Shown: piece after piece, positions 43,213 to 52,590 of the stretch | Numbering within the stretch: position 1 is the stretch's first letter | Layout of the letters: each line of letters opens with the position of its first letter | NCBI RefSeq assembly: GCF_014647675.1 | Contig: NZ_BMPQ01000018.1 | Coordinates: 1-64,000, forward strand | Direction of reading: 5' to 3' | Length of the DNA: 64,000 nt | Source: Streptomyces flaveus | GTDB taxonomy: Bacteria > Actinomycetota > Actinomycetes > Streptomycetales > Streptomycetaceae | Position numbers and translations under genes: made by a program | Notes under the pieces: generated by a model | What the model was told of the DNA's origin: nothing | What the model saw: only the letters and a program-made list of their open reading frames with translations | The model's database searches: none

Positions 43213-43410
43213 TCAGATGCGTGTGAAGCACCACACGGCGAGGAGCAGCGCGGCCGTCCCGGCCAAGCTCGCGGCCATCGCGGACGCGGCCTGGCCCATC
43301 CCGTCGGCGACAGGTTCGCGGTGCCGCAGCCGGGCCGCGGTCCACACCAGCAATCCGGCTCCGAACAGGGCGAACACCGATCCCGCGAAGACCGCCGGTC
43401 CGTTCTCCAT
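43213..43410 (-). CDS. Small two-helix membrane protein
   Basis: 65 residues from an ATG with AAGGGGA eight bases upstream. Two hydrophobic helices, FAGSVFALFGAGLLVWTA and AASAMAASLAGTAALLLAVW, are joined by a short charged loop with RLRHREPVADG. No soluble domain. It lies between topA and the methyltransferase gene on the same strand. Conserved small membrane proteins occupy this place in Streptomyces (recalled gene order). Function unknown. Confidence 0.7.
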   Translation of the reverse strand: MENGPAVFAGSVFALFGAGLLVWTAARLRHREPVADGMGQAASAMAASLAGTAALLLAVWCFTRI

Positions 43411-43632
43411 GGTTCGTCCCCTTCGCCCTTGAGTGCCCAAGGACGGGAGGCTGACACCTCCGGGAAGCGAACACACGAACCCACGGTGAACGCTCGGCGG
43501 ACACACCCGTGCGGCTCCCCGCGCACACCGTGCACCCACCGCCGTGCCGGCTCGGATCGAATGTGTGGCCGCAGCGATTTCGCGCCATCCATGACGGCTC
43601 GGCGATCGCGGGGCTTCTGCTCACCCGGCCGC

Positions 43633-45150
43633 TCACCCGGCGGGCTCGAGGAATCCCTGCTCGATCAGCAGCCGGATCTGCGTGGGCGTACGGTCCCGCA
43701 GCAACACCGGGTCTTCGCCGACCAGTTGGGCAATGGCGTCCAGAATTCGCCCCGCACTGAGTGTGCCGTCGCACACACCCGCGAAACCCGCGCCCACCGT
43801 GTCCACCCTGGTGGCCCGCCGCATCCCGCGGTTCTGGCGCAGTACGACATGCTCCGGATCCTCGGCGCCGGGCAGTCCGACCTGCTCCTGCACGATCTCG
43901 CCCGCAAGCTTGAAGTGCCCGGCGAGCAGCGCCGCGTCGTCGTGCGCACGCAGATAGTCCACGCGGTCGAAGTGCGCGCGCACCGTCTCGCCGAGCGGCT
44001 GTTCGACGGGATGCGGCCACTCCTCCACGACGACCGAGGGCTGCGCGGCCCCCGACTTGCGCAGGGTGATCCACCCGAAGCCCACGGCCCTGACCTTCCG
44101 CGTCTCGAACTCGTCGAGCCACGCGTCGTACCGCGTCTGGTATTCCACCGGATCCGCATGATGATCGCCGGCGTCTCGCAGCCACAATTCGGCGTACTGC
44201 ATGACGTCCTGCACCTCGCGCTGCACGACCCACGCGTCACAGTCGCGCGGCACCCAGGACCGCAGCCGGTCCTGCCAGTCCTCCCCCTCCACGTGCTGCC
44301 AGTTGGCAAGGAACTGCGCATACCCCCCTTCGTTGAGGTGAGCGCCCGCACCTTGAACAAGCGCGCGACACAGATCGTCCCCGCCCATCCCGCCGTCCCG
44401 GTAGGTGAGCCGGGCACCCGGGGAGATGACGAAGGGAGGGTTGGAGACGATCAGGTCGTACGTCTCCTCGCCCACCGGCTCGAACAACGAGCCCTCGTGC
44501 AGCGCTGCCCCCGAGGCTCCGGACAGGGCGAGCGTGAGCGCGGTGATGTGCAGCGCGCGCGGGTTGACGTCGGTCGCGGTCACCCGCGTGGCGTGCTGTG
44601 CGGCGTGCAGCGCCTGGATTCCGGAGCCGCTGCCGAGGTCGAGGGCGGACGCGACGGGCGTACGCACCGTGATGCCCGCCAGGGTTGTGGACGCGCCGCC
44701 CACTCCGAGTACGACCCTTTCGTCACGGCTGCCGATGCCGCCGGCTCCGCCCACCGCGCAGCCCAGGTCCGAGACGATGAACCAGTCCTCGCCGCCGGGT
44801 CCGCCGTACGGCCGGACGTCGACCGTCGCCGCGACCTCGTCGCCGCCGGTCCTGGCCAGCCAGCCGCCCTCCAGACAGTCCTGAACCGGCAGTACGTCCA
44901 CCACGCGCGCGTGCGGCACGGGCTGCTGCAACAGGAACAGCCGTACGAGCGTCTCCAGCGGCGTGTCGCCCCGAGTCGCCCGGAGCGCGGGCACGGTCTC
45001 GCTCCGGGCCAGCGCCGCGTACGCGGAGGCGCCCAGCAGATCGAGCAGGCCGTCGGCACTGAAGGAGGCGCTCAGGAAGGCGTCCCGCAGCCGCGCGGTG
45101 ACGTCGGAGCGGTCGGTCGAGGGCAGCGTTGCCAGGCTGGTGTTACTCAC
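43633..45150 (-). CDS. SAM-dependent methyltransferase of uncertain substrate
   Basis: 505 residues from the GTG at 45150; a GGAGG motif overlaps this start closely, so the exact start is uncertain. A helical N-terminal domain (LLGASAYAALARSETVPALR) precedes a class I methyltransferase with SAM motif I ALDLGSGSGIQALHAA and, further on, the N-P-P-F motif VSNPPFVISPG typical of N6-adenine, glutamine or RNA base methyltransferases. The C-terminal 170 residues are unassigned. The target is unknown: DNA, rRNA or a release factor are all possible. Confidence 0.8.
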   Translation of the reverse strand: MSNTSLATLPSTDRSDVTARLRDAFLSASFSADGLLDLLGASAYAALARSETVPALRATRGDTPLETLVRLFLLQQPVPHARVVDVLPVQDCLEGGWLARTGGDEVAATVDVRPYGGPGGEDWFIVSDLGCAVGGAGGIGSRDERVVLGVGGASTTLAGITVRTPVASALDLGSGSGIQALHAAQHATRVTATDVNPRALHITALTLALSGASGAALHEGSLFEPVGEETYDLIVSNPPFVISPGARLTYRDGGMGGDDLCRALVQGAGAHLNEGGYAQFLANWQHVEGEDWQDRLRSWVPRDCDAWVVQREVQDVMQYAELWLRDAGDHHADPVEYQTRYDAWLDEFETRKVRAVGFGWITLRKSGAAQPSVVVEEWPHPVEQPLGETVRAHFDRVDYLRAHDDAALLAGHFKLAGEIVQEQVGLPGAEDPEHVVLRQNRGMRRATRVDTVGAGFAGVCDGTLSAGRILDAIAQLVGEDPVLLRDRTPTQIRLLIEQGFLEPAG

Positions 45151-45191
45151 GCCTCCATTGTTGCCGCTCCCGCCGACGGGACGCGTGTCCC

Positions 45192-45218
45192 TGTGGACAA
45201 CATGCCGCCTGTGGACAA
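45192..45218. promoter_or_regulatory. Two DnaA boxes
   Basis: TGTGGACAA, the complement of the Streptomyces DnaA box TTGTCCACA, occurs at 45192-45200 and 45210-45218 in the same orientation, 18 bp apart. They lie in the 157-bp gap upstream of the methyltransferase gene. A single further copy is at 58017-58025. Confidence 0.55.
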
Positions 45219-45224
45219 CATGCC

Positions 45225-45256
45225 GGTGGCCCGGCACGCACGCGTACCGGGCCACC
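45225..45256 (-). terminator. Perfect hairpin downstream of the lipoprotein gene
   Basis: Ten-base arms GGTGGCCCGG (45225-45234) and CCGGGCCACC (45247-45256) around a 12-base loop, without a T-run. It follows the stop of the leftward lipoprotein gene, so it is a likely transcript end. Confidence 0.55.
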
Positions 45257-45307
45257 GTTCGGTTGACGAACGATCGGTCTCCTGGAGTCAGCCGATGTCT
45301 CCTGGGG

Positions 45308-45880
45308 TCAGCCGTTGGTCGCCGACGGCGAACCGGAGGCCGACTTGCAGCTCTCCTGCTTGGCCATCGCCTGGCCCACCTCGCCCTCCTGCAGCTTGTT
45401 CAGGGCGACGTTGCCGCTCTGGCCCAGCTTGTCCAGCTCGGTGGCGATGTCCTTGAGTCCGTCCGCGAACTTCCCCTGGTCCTTGGTGTCGAGCGCGTCG
45501 ACCTGCTTCTTGAGGTCGGCGTACGACGTGGAGATGCCGTTGAGCTCCTTGACGGCGTCCGCCTTCTTCTTCTCGCCGTTCTCGACCTCCGGCGCCCCGG
45601 CCTTGGTCACGGCGGCGCCGATCGCCTTGTAGGCGTCGGACATGTCCTGGAAGGCCTGGGAGTCCGTCTTCTGGACATCCGCCGGCGTGCTGTTGTCCGA
45701 GGTCTGCTTCTGGATGGAGGTGTTGGCGGCCTCGATCTTCTTCGCCTGCGGCTGCACCTCGTCACAGACCTCTTTGGCCCAGGAGTTCAGCTTTTCGCTG
45801 CTGTCGTCTCCGCCACATCCCGACAGCGCCAGTACCAGTACCGCACCGCCGGACAGTGCGGCCGCGAGCTTCTTGTTCAC
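45308..45880 (-). CDS. Secreted lipoprotein with helical, coiled-coil-like mature domain
   Basis: 190 residues from the GTG at 45880, which has AAGGGA about seven bases upstream; the ATG at 45898 is also possible. The signal peptide AALSGGAVLVLALSGC ends in a lipobox Cys. The mature part is Lys/Asp/Gln-rich and helical (SWAKEVCDEVQPQAKKIEAA, ELDKLGQSGNVALNKLQEG), with two further Cys. It resembles small Streptomyces secreted proteins of unknown function. Located between hppA and the methyltransferase gene. Confidence 0.8.
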   Translation of the reverse strand: MNKKLAAALSGGAVLVLALSGCGGDDSSEKLNSWAKEVCDEVQPQAKKIEAANTSIQKQTSDNSTPADVQKTDSQAFQDMSDAYKAIGAAVTKAGAPEVENGEKKKADAVKELNGISTSYADLKKQVDALDTKDQGKFADGLKDIATELDKLGQSGNVALNKLQEGEVGQAMAKQESCKSASGSPSATNG

Positions 45881-46024
45881 CGGATTGGTCCCTTCCATGG
45901 CTCTCGGCCCCGGAACATACACGCCAAGTGGGCGACACCCACGAGACGGGAGTCCGATTTGCAAAATATTGCAACCATTTGCACCAAGCGAGAGAAGGCT
46001 CACGAACCCGGCGTGAAAACCCGA

Positions 46025-46066
46025 GAGCGGGCGGGCGACGCGTCAAGACGCGCCGCCCGCCCGCTC
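46025..46066 (-). terminator. Strong GC-rich hairpin after hppA
   Basis: Thirteen-base perfect arms GAGCGGGCGGGCG (46025-46037) and CGCCCGCCCGCTC (46054-46066) with a 16-base loop lie just downstream of the hppA stop (46115, leftward gene). Suitable as an intrinsic terminator even without a T-run, as is common in Streptomyces. Confidence 0.7.
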
Positions 46067-46114
46067 GTTGAGCGGAACCTGACCAGCCGTAAGGCCAAGC
46101 CGTGGAGCAATCGC

Positions 46115-48520
46115 CTACGAAACCACCGCCGCATCCGCCGACTTGGAAACCGGCTCGGAGTTGTCTTCGTCACTCACGGCGATCCCGCGCCGCTTGGACA
46201 CGTACACCGCGCCCACGATGACAGCGATCGAGAGCACCGCGATGAGGACGCGCATACCCACGCTCTTGTCCTCGCCGTAGCTGAATTTGACCACCGCGGG
46301 CGCGATGAGCAGCGCCACCAGGTTCATCACCTTCAGCAGGGGGTTGATCGCGGGACCGGCGGTGTCCTTGAAGGGGTCGCCGACCGTGTCGCCGATCACC
46401 GTGGCGGCATGGGCCTCGCTGCCCTTGCCACCGTGGTGACCGTCCTCGACGAGCTTCTTCGCGTTGTCCCACGCCCCGCCGGAGTTGGCGAGGAAGACGG
46501 CCATCAGCGTGCCCGTACCGATCGCGCCCGCGAGGAACGAGCCGAGCGCACCGACCCCGAGCGTGAACCCGATCGCGATCGGCGTCAGTACGGCGAGCAG
46601 ACCCGGTGTGGCCAGCTCGCGCAGCGCGTCCTTGGTGCAGATGTCGACGACGCGCCCGTACTCGGGCTTCTCGGTGTAGTCCATGATCCCGGGGTGCTCG
46701 CGGAACTGCCGCCGCACCTCGTAGACCACGGCCCCCGCGGACCGCGAGACCGCGTTGATCGCCAGCCCCGAGAAGAGGAAGACGACCGCGGCGCCCGCGA
46801 TGAGTCCGACGAGGTTGTTGGGCTGCGAGATGTCCATCATCAGGTTCAGCGGCGCGTCCTCGCCGGTGACCGTCTCGCCCACTTCGTTCGCGGCCGTGAG
46901 GATCGCGTCGCGGTACGAGCCGAAGAGCGCCGCCGCCGCCAGGACCGCGGTGGCGATGGCGATGCCCTTGGTGATGGCCTTGGTGGTGTTGCCCACGGCG
47001 TCCAGGTCGGTGAGCACCTGCGCGCCCGCGCCCGTGACGTCACCGGACATCTCTGCGATGCCCTGCGCGTTGTCGGAGACCGGCCCGAAGGTGTCCATGG
47101 CGACGATCACGCCGACCGTGGTGAGCAGGCCGGTACCGGCCAGCGCCACCGCGAAGAGCGCAAGCATGATCGACGTACCGCCGAGCAGGAAGGCCCCGTA
47201 GACGCCGAGGCCGATCAACAGGGCGGTGTAGACGGCCGATTCGAGACCGATGGAGATACCCGCGAGGACGACGGTGGCCGCACCGGTGAGCGAGCTCTTG
47301 CCGATGTCCCGTACGGGACGGCGGGTCGTCTCGGTGAAGTAGCCCGTGAGCTGCTGGATCAGCGCGGCCAGCACGATGCCGATCGCGACGGCGACGAGCG
47401 CGAGGATCCGCGGATCGCCACCGTTGTCCAGGATGGCCGTGTCCGTGACGCCGTCCAGGTCGGCGTACGAGGACGGCAGGTAGATGAAGACGGCCGCGGC
47501 CACCAGCACCAGCGAGATCACCGCGGAGATGAAGAAACCACGGTTGATGGCGCTCATCCCGCTGCGGTCCGCACGGCGCGGAGCCACGGCGAAGATGCCG
47601 ATCATGGCGGTGATGACACCGATCGCGGGCACGATCAGCGGGAAGCCGAGCCCGTAGTCGCCGAACGCCGCGCTGCCCAGGATCAGCGCGGCGACGAGCG
47701 TGACGGCGTACGACTCGAAGAGGTCGGCGGCCATACCGGCGCAGTCGCCGACGTTGTCGCCCACGTTGTCGGCGATGGTCGCGGCATTGCGCGGATCGTC
47801 CTCCGGAATGCCCTGCTCGACCTTGCCGACCAGGTCGGCGCCGACGTCGGCGGCCTTGGTGAAGATGCCGCCGCCGACACGCATGAACATGGCGATCAGC
47901 GCGGCGCCGAGACCGAAGCCCTCCAGGACCTTCGGTGCGTCGGCCGCGTACACCAGCACCACACAGGAGGCGCCCAGCAGACCGAGCCCCACCGTGAACA
48001 TGCCGACGACGCCGCCCGTGCGGAATGCGATCTTCATGGCTTTGTGTGAGACAGCGGTGAGATCCTTTTCGGGTTCACCTTCCGCCGGAGTCGCTTCCCG
48101 TGCCGCGGCGGCTACGCGCACATTGCTGCGTACGGCGAGCCACATGCCGATATAACCGGTGGTCGCCGAGAACGCCGCGCCGATCAAGAAGAAGATCGAT
48201 CGTCCGGCGCGCTGATTCCAGTCGTCCGCGGGCAGCAGCATGAGCAGGAAGAACACCACGACGGCGAATACGCCGAGGGTGCGCAACTGGCGCGTCAGAT
48301 AGGCGTTCGCGCCTTCCTGAACCGCTGCCGCGATCTTCTTCATGCTGTCGGTGCCCTCGCCGGCCGCCAGCACCTGGCGTACCAGGACCCCGGCGACCAC
48401 CAGAGCCGCCAGGGCGACGACCGCGATGACGATCACGATGAGTCGGTTGTCGTCGGTCAGAACCGCGGCCGCGAGGGTTGTGGGATGGTCAAACTGATGA
48501 GGGGTAGAAAGCCCCGCCAT
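46115..48520 (-). CDS. hppA: Membrane-bound proton-pumping pyrophosphatase (K+-independent)
   Basis: 801 residues, about 16 membrane helices. It couples hydrolysis of pyrophosphate to outward proton transport. Substrate-binding signatures are DVGADLVGK (within FTKAADVGADLVGKVEQGIP), NVGDNVGDCAGMAADLFESY and DTVGDPFKDTAGPAINPLLK. The segment GNTTKAITKG carries Lys at the position that is Ala in K+-dependent enzymes, so this is the K+-independent class. Terminated by the hairpin at 46025-46066. The 320 bp upstream (48521-48841) has no gene apart from a terminator. Confidence 0.95.
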   Translation of the reverse strand: MAGLSTPHQFDHPTTLAAAVLTDDNRLIVIVIAVVALAALVVAGVLVRQVLAAGEGTDSMKKIAAAVQEGANAYLTRQLRTLGVFAVVVFFLLMLLPADDWNQRAGRSIFFLIGAAFSATTGYIGMWLAVRSNVRVAAAAREATPAEGEPEKDLTAVSHKAMKIAFRTGGVVGMFTVGLGLLGASCVVLVYAADAPKVLEGFGLGAALIAMFMRVGGGIFTKAADVGADLVGKVEQGIPEDDPRNAATIADNVGDNVGDCAGMAADLFESYAVTLVAALILGSAAFGDYGLGFPLIVPAIGVITAMIGIFAVAPRRADRSGMSAINRGFFISAVISLVLVAAAVFIYLPSSYADLDGVTDTAILDNGGDPRILALVAVAIGIVLAALIQQLTGYFTETTRRPVRDIGKSSLTGAATVVLAGISIGLESAVYTALLIGLGVYGAFLLGGTSIMLALFAVALAGTGLLTTVGVIVAMDTFGPVSDNAQGIAEMSGDVTGAGAQVLTDLDAVGNTTKAITKGIAIATAVLAAAALFGSYRDAILTAANEVGETVTGEDAPLNLMMDISQPNNLVGLIAGAAVVFLFSGLAINAVSRSAGAVVYEVRRQFREHPGIMDYTEKPEYGRVVDICTKDALRELATPGLLAVLTPIAIGFTLGVGALGSFLAGAIGTGTLMAVFLANSGGAWDNAKKLVEDGHHGGKGSEAHAATVIGDTVGDPFKDTAGPAINPLLKVMNLVALLIAPAVVKFSYGEDKSVGMRVLIAVLSIAVIVGAVYVSKRRGIAVSDEDNSEPVSKSADAAVVS

Positions 48521-48793
48521 TCGTCCTCCTTGACGCTTGGGCTGAGCTCAAGATGTGGACGGATTGTAGGTAGCCGAACCTGATCAAAACAGTGCGCGGT
48601 AAGCGGAATCGTCCTTCACATGCTCTTGGGTAAATGATCCACGGACCATCATGGAACCCGAAAGGAGTAATGCCTCAAAAGCATTGACGCTTGATCCGTT
48701 GACGCGCGACAGGAAGTAAACACGATCATAAGGCTGATCGTGAATTCATTCACGATAACGCGTGCGCAATCCACGTGCACGAGCGCGCACGAA

Positions 48794-48820
48794 AAAGGGC
48801 CCCGCTGAGCAGGGCCCTTT
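48794..48820 (-). terminator. Terminator of the bldG/anti-sigma operon
   Basis: Nine-base perfect arms AAAGGGCCC (48794-48802) and GGGCCCTTT (48812-48820) around a nine-base loop, with AA next to the stem on the plus strand giving TT on the minus strand. It lies just after the stop of the leftward gene at 48842. Confidence 0.75.
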
Positions 48821-48841
48821 CCGTACTGCGTGGGTGAGGGG

Positions 48842-49282
48842 TCAGGGGGCGAGCGTGGCCGGCGGCGTGGTTGGCCAGCTCATCCTGATCAGTCCGCCGT
48901 TCTCACCGGCGGTGACCTCCACGTCGTCGACGAGGCCGCTGATGACCGCGAGGCCCATCTCGTCCTCCTCGGTCTCCGCGTCCGACTCGTCGGCTCCGCC
49001 ATGGGCTCCCGGCACCTCGCCGGGAGCCGTATGCGGCGCCTCGTCGCCGACCTCGATGGAGAACTGCTTCTCCTCCTCGATCAGCAGCACCCGCACCGGC
49101 GCCGAGATACCGCCGCTCTGGTGCAGTCCGACGGCCCGCGTACAGGCTTCACCGACGGCGAGCCTGACCTCGTCGAGGACGGCCTCGTCCACTCCGGACC
49201 TGCGCGCCACCGCTGCCGCCACCAGTCGGGCGGTCCTGACGTGCTCGGGCAGCGCGCTGAAGCGGAGTTCAACGGTGGCCAT
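48842..49282 (-). CDS. RsbW/SpoIIAB-like anti-sigma-type ATPase, BldG partner
   Basis: 146 residues with the HATPase fold of serine-kinase anti-sigma factors: a helical DEVRLAVGEACTRAVGLH (N-box type, with Glu-Ala-Cys-Thr in place of the usual Asn), and DEMGLAVISGLVDDVEV for the G-box region. An acidic insert (HGGADESDAETEEDEM) lies between the N- and G-box regions. It follows bldG on the same strand. In S. coelicolor the gene at this place (SCO3548, recalled) binds BldG and antagonises it. It probably phosphorylates or sequesters its partner to control sporulation and stress sigma factors. Confidence 0.85.
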   Translation of the reverse strand: MATVELRFSALPEHVRTARLVAAAVARRSGVDEAVLDEVRLAVGEACTRAVGLHQSGGISAPVRVLLIEEEKQFSIEVGDEAPHTAPGEVPGAHGGADESDAETEEDEMGLAVISGLVDDVEVTAGENGGLIRMSWPTTPPATLAP

Positions 49283-49424
49283 GCATCCCCCTCGGAACTA
49301 CGGGCGTGCTGTCAGGGGGCCGGGCCGCCGAGCCCGAACCCCCCTCGTTGACTTTCTTCCGTCCCGGACCACGGCCCGGAACCGGCCTTCGGCCAAGGGC
49401 CGCTCGGTCACGACCGAGGACCGC

Positions 49425-49766
49425 TCAGTCCGTGGCCGCTACCGCCTCCTCGACCGAGGTGTGAATCGGGAACACCTTGGTGAGGCCGGTGATGCGGAAG
49501 ATCTTCAGAATGCGCTCCTGGTTGCAGACCAGTCGCAGCGAGCCCTCGTGGGCGCGCACCCGCTTCAGGCCGCCTACCAGCACGCCGAGCCCGGTGGAGT
49601 CGAGGAAGTCCACGCCCTCCATGTCGACGACAAGATGAAAACTGCCGTCGTTCACCAGCTCGACCAGCTGCTCGCGCAGCTTGGGCGCGGTATATACATC
49701 GATTTCGCCACCGACTTCGACGACCGTACGATCGCCGACGGTACGTGTCGACAGGGACAGGTCCAC
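49425..49766 (-). CDS. bldG: Anti-sigma factor antagonist BldG
   Basis: 113 residues, a complete STAS domain. It begins [20 protein letters not shown] and contains [19 protein letters not shown], where the Ser of DST is the phosphorylation site by which kinase-type anti-sigma factors inactivate it. This sequence is close to Streptomyces BldG as I recall it. BldG is needed for aerial mycelium and antibiotic formation. The neighbouring ATPase gene begins 142 bp downstream and is transcribed in the same direction. The helicase gene is divergent. Confidence 0.95.
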
Positions 49767-49846
49767 GGATCCTCCAGCACCTTGCTATCGAGCGGTCGCC
49801 CCTCGGGACACCTCGGCGGAGCCCCCGGGACTGTTCGCCAGCCGCG

Positions 49847-52354
49847 ATGGCATTCAATCACTTACCGGCAGGCGTGCACGACGCCTTAGGCCCATTGTCC
49901 GTCACGCCAGTGACACACTCGATGCCGATGGCCAAGAATCCCCGGTCCGATCGACCCTCGACGGACACCGCATCCCGACCCGCTCCGAGCACGGTTCTGA
50001 ACCGGCTCGCCTCGGGGCCGAGCCGGGCTTCGCGCATCACTCATACGGAGCACTTGCCCCCGCGCGAGGGCCGCCATGCCGTCTGGCCCGACCGGATCCG
50101 CTCCGAGGTCATCGCGGCGGTGCAGGCCACGGGCATCGAGCACCCGTGGGCCCACCAGGCACAAGCCGCCGAGCACGCCCTGGACGGCGACTCCGTGATC
50201 GTCGCCACAGGCACCGCCTCGGGCAAGTCGCTGGCGTATCTCGTCCCGGTGCTGTCGTGTCTGCTCGACGGCGCCGAAGCCCCTAACGGCCGTGGCACAA
50301 CCGCCCTCTACCTCGCCCCGACCAAGGCCCTCGCGGCGGATCAGTGCCGAGCCGTGAAGGAAATTTCACATCCTCTGGGCAACGCGGTGCGTCCCGCCGT
50401 CTACGACGGGGACACTCCCGTCGAGGAACGCGAGTGGGTACGCCAGTACGCCAACTACGTCCTGACCAACCCCGACATGCTGCACCGCGGGATACTGCCC
50501 TCCCATCCCCGCTGGTCCTCCTTCCTGCGCGCCCTGCGCTATGTCGTCATCGACGAGTGCCACACCTACCGAGGCGTCTTCGGCTCGCACGTCGCCCAGG
50601 TACTGCGCCGGCTGCGCCGCCTGTGTGCGCGGTACGGCTCCTCGCCCGTCTTCCTGCTGGCCTCCGCGACCGCCGCCGAGCCGTCGGTGGCCGCTCGCCG
50701 GCTGACCGGCCTGCCGGTCGTCGAGGTCGCGGACGACGCCTCACCGCGCGGCGAACTGGTGTTCGCGCTCTGGGAGCCCCCGCTCACCGAACTCCACGGC
50801 GAGAAGGGAGCCCCCGTCCGCCGTACCGCCACCGCCGAGACCGCGGACCTCCTCACCGACCTGACCGTGCAGGGCGTCCGCTCGGTCGCCTTCGTACGCT
50901 CCCGCCGGGGCGCCGAGCTGATCTCGGTGATCGCCCAGGAACGGCTCGCCGAGATCGACCGTTCCCTGGCCCGGCGCGTGGCCGCGTACCGCGGCGGCTA
51001 CCTCCCCGAGGAACGCCGCGCCCTCGAGCAAGCCCTCCACTCCGGTGAACTCCTCGGCCTCGCCGCCACCACCGCCCTCGAACTCGGCATCGACGTCTCC
51101 GGTCTGGACGCCGTCGTCATCGCCGGCTATCCCGGCACGAGGGCCTCGCTGTGGCAGCAGGCGGGCCGCGCGGGACGCTCCGGGCAGGGCGCCCTCGCGA
51201 TCCTGGTCGCCCGCGACGACCCACTGGACACGTTCCTCGTCCACCACCCGGAGGCCCTGTTCGACCAGCCGGTGGAGTCCACCGTCCTCGACCCCGACAA
51301 CCCGTACGTCCTCGCGCCCCACCTGTGCGCCGCCGCCGCCGAACTGCCTCTGACGGACGAGGACCTGCCGCTCTTCGGCCCGGCCGCCGCCGATCTGCTT
51401 CCGCAGCTGGAGGCCGCGAAGCTGCTGCGTCGCCGTACGAAGGCATGGCACTGGACGCGCCGGGAACGGGCCGCCGACCTCACGGACATCCGCGGCGGGG
51501 GCGGCGATCCGGTACAGGTCGTCGAGGCCGGTTCGGGCCGACTGCTGGGCACGGTCGACGCCGGCGCCGCGCACACCAGCGTCCACGACGGGGCGGTCCA
51601 CCTCCACCAGGGCCGTACGTACCTGGTGAAGGAACTGGACCTCGAGGACTCGGTAGCCCTCGTCGAGGAGGCCAACCCGCCGTATTCGACGGTCGCCCGC
51701 GACACCACGGCCATCTCCGTCCTGGAAACGGACGTCGAAGTCCCCTGGGGCGAGGGCCGGTTGTGCTACGGCTCCGTCGAGGTCACCAACCAAGTCGTCT
51801 CCTTCCTGCGTCGTCGTGTCATCACCGGCGAAGTACTCGGCGAGACGAAACTCGACCTCCCTCCTCGTACGCTCCGCACACGCGCCGTGTGGTGGACGGT
51901 CACCGAGGACCAGCTCGACGCCGCCCGCGTGACCCCGGAGATCCTCGGCGGCGCCCTGCACGCCGCCGAGCACGCGTCGATCGGCATGCTCCCGCTGTTC
52001 GCCACCTGCGACCGCTGGGACATCGGCGGCGTCTCCATCCCCCTGCACCCGGACACCCTCCTCCCGACGGTCTTCGTGTACGACGGCCACCCCGGCGGGG
52101 CGGGCTTCGCCGAGCGCGCCTTCCACACGGCTCGCGAGTGGCTCACGGCCACCCGCCAGGCCATCGCCTCCTGCGAGTGCGAGGCCGGCTGCCCGTCCTG
52201 CATCCAGTCCCCCAAGTGCGGCAACGGCAACGACCCACTGCACAAGCGGGGGGCTGTGCGATTGCTGACGGTTCTGCTGCGGGGGACGCCGGAGGGGCGG
52301 GAGGCCGGGGCAGCCTCGGGGGCGGGAGCTGGAGGTGAGGGGGCGGAGGGGTAG
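49847..52354 (+). CDS. DEXH-box helicase with DUF1998 zinc-cluster C-terminus
   Basis: About 835 residues from the ATG at 49847 (MAFNHLPAGVHDALGPLSVT); an upstream in-frame start at 49745 overlaps bldG. RecA-like domain 1 has Walker A VATGTASGKSLAY, the DEXH box IDECHTYRGVFG and SATAAEPS. RecA-like domain 2 has TTALELGIDVSG and QQAGRAGRSGQGA. The C-terminal DUF1998 part has the four-Cys cluster CECEAGCPSC and PKCGNGND. This is the YprA/MrfA-type family. Related proteins take part in DNA repair. Ends 237 bp before the convergent tad operon. Confidence 0.9.
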   Translation: MAFNHLPAGVHDALGPLSVTPVTHSMPMAKNPRSDRPSTDTASRPAPSTVLNRLASGPSRASRITHTEHLPPREGRHAVWPDRIRSEVIAAVQATGIEHPWAHQAQAAEHALDGDSVIVATGTASGKSLAYLVPVLSCLLDGAEAPNGRGTTALYLAPTKALAADQCRAVKEISHPLGNAVRPAVYDGDTPVEEREWVRQYANYVLTNPDMLHRGILPSHPRWSSFLRALRYVVIDECHTYRGVFGSHVAQVLRRLRRLCARYGSSPVFLLASATAAEPSVAARRLTGLPVVEVADDASPRGELVFALWEPPLTELHGEKGAPVRRTATAETADLLTDLTVQGVRSVAFVRSRRGAELISVIAQERLAEIDRSLARRVAAYRGGYLPEERRALEQALHSGELLGLAATTALELGIDVSGLDAVVIAGYPGTRASLWQQAGRAGRSGQGALAILVARDDPLDTFLVHHPEALFDQPVESTVLDPDNPYVLAPHLCAAAAELPLTDEDLPLFGPAAADLLPQLEAAKLLRRRTKAWHWTRRERAADLTDIRGGGGDPVQVVEAGSGRLLGTVDAGAAHTSVHDGAVHLHQGRTYLVKELDLEDSVALVEEANPPYSTVARDTTAISVLETDVEVPWGEGRLCYGSVEVTNQVVSFLRRRVITGEVLGETKLDLPPRTLRTRAVWWTVTEDQLDAARVTPEILGGALHAAEHASIGMLPLFATCDRWDIGGVSIPLHPDTLLPTVFVYDGHPGGAGFAERAFHTAREWLTATRQAIASCECEAGCPSCIQSPKCGNGNDPLHKRGAVRLLTVLLRGTPEGREAGAASGAGAGGEGAEG

Positions 52355-52590
52355 ATCGGAGCGGAGGGGTGGGGCGGCGAGAGTGTCGGCTTCCGGCCGC
52401 CGGCCCAAGCTGGGCGCCTGGGCCGGCAGGAGGCTGCCTGGCTCCACGGGAGGCTGCCGGGCCATGGCGTCCCCTCCGGTGCGGAGTCGTCTCGCTCCTG
52501 GGCGCGAGGCTGGCTCCTCCCGGCTTCTGTGCGAGGCCGACCCTCCACCGACTCCGAACCAGCCCCTCTACCGGTTCACCCACTCTGCCT

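Noticed and set aside
44963..48049. A 1028-codon plus-strand frame opposite hppA and the lipoprotein gene
   Set aside because: Low-complexity His/Asp/Arg-rich translation with no motif; the minus-strand genes are well supported.
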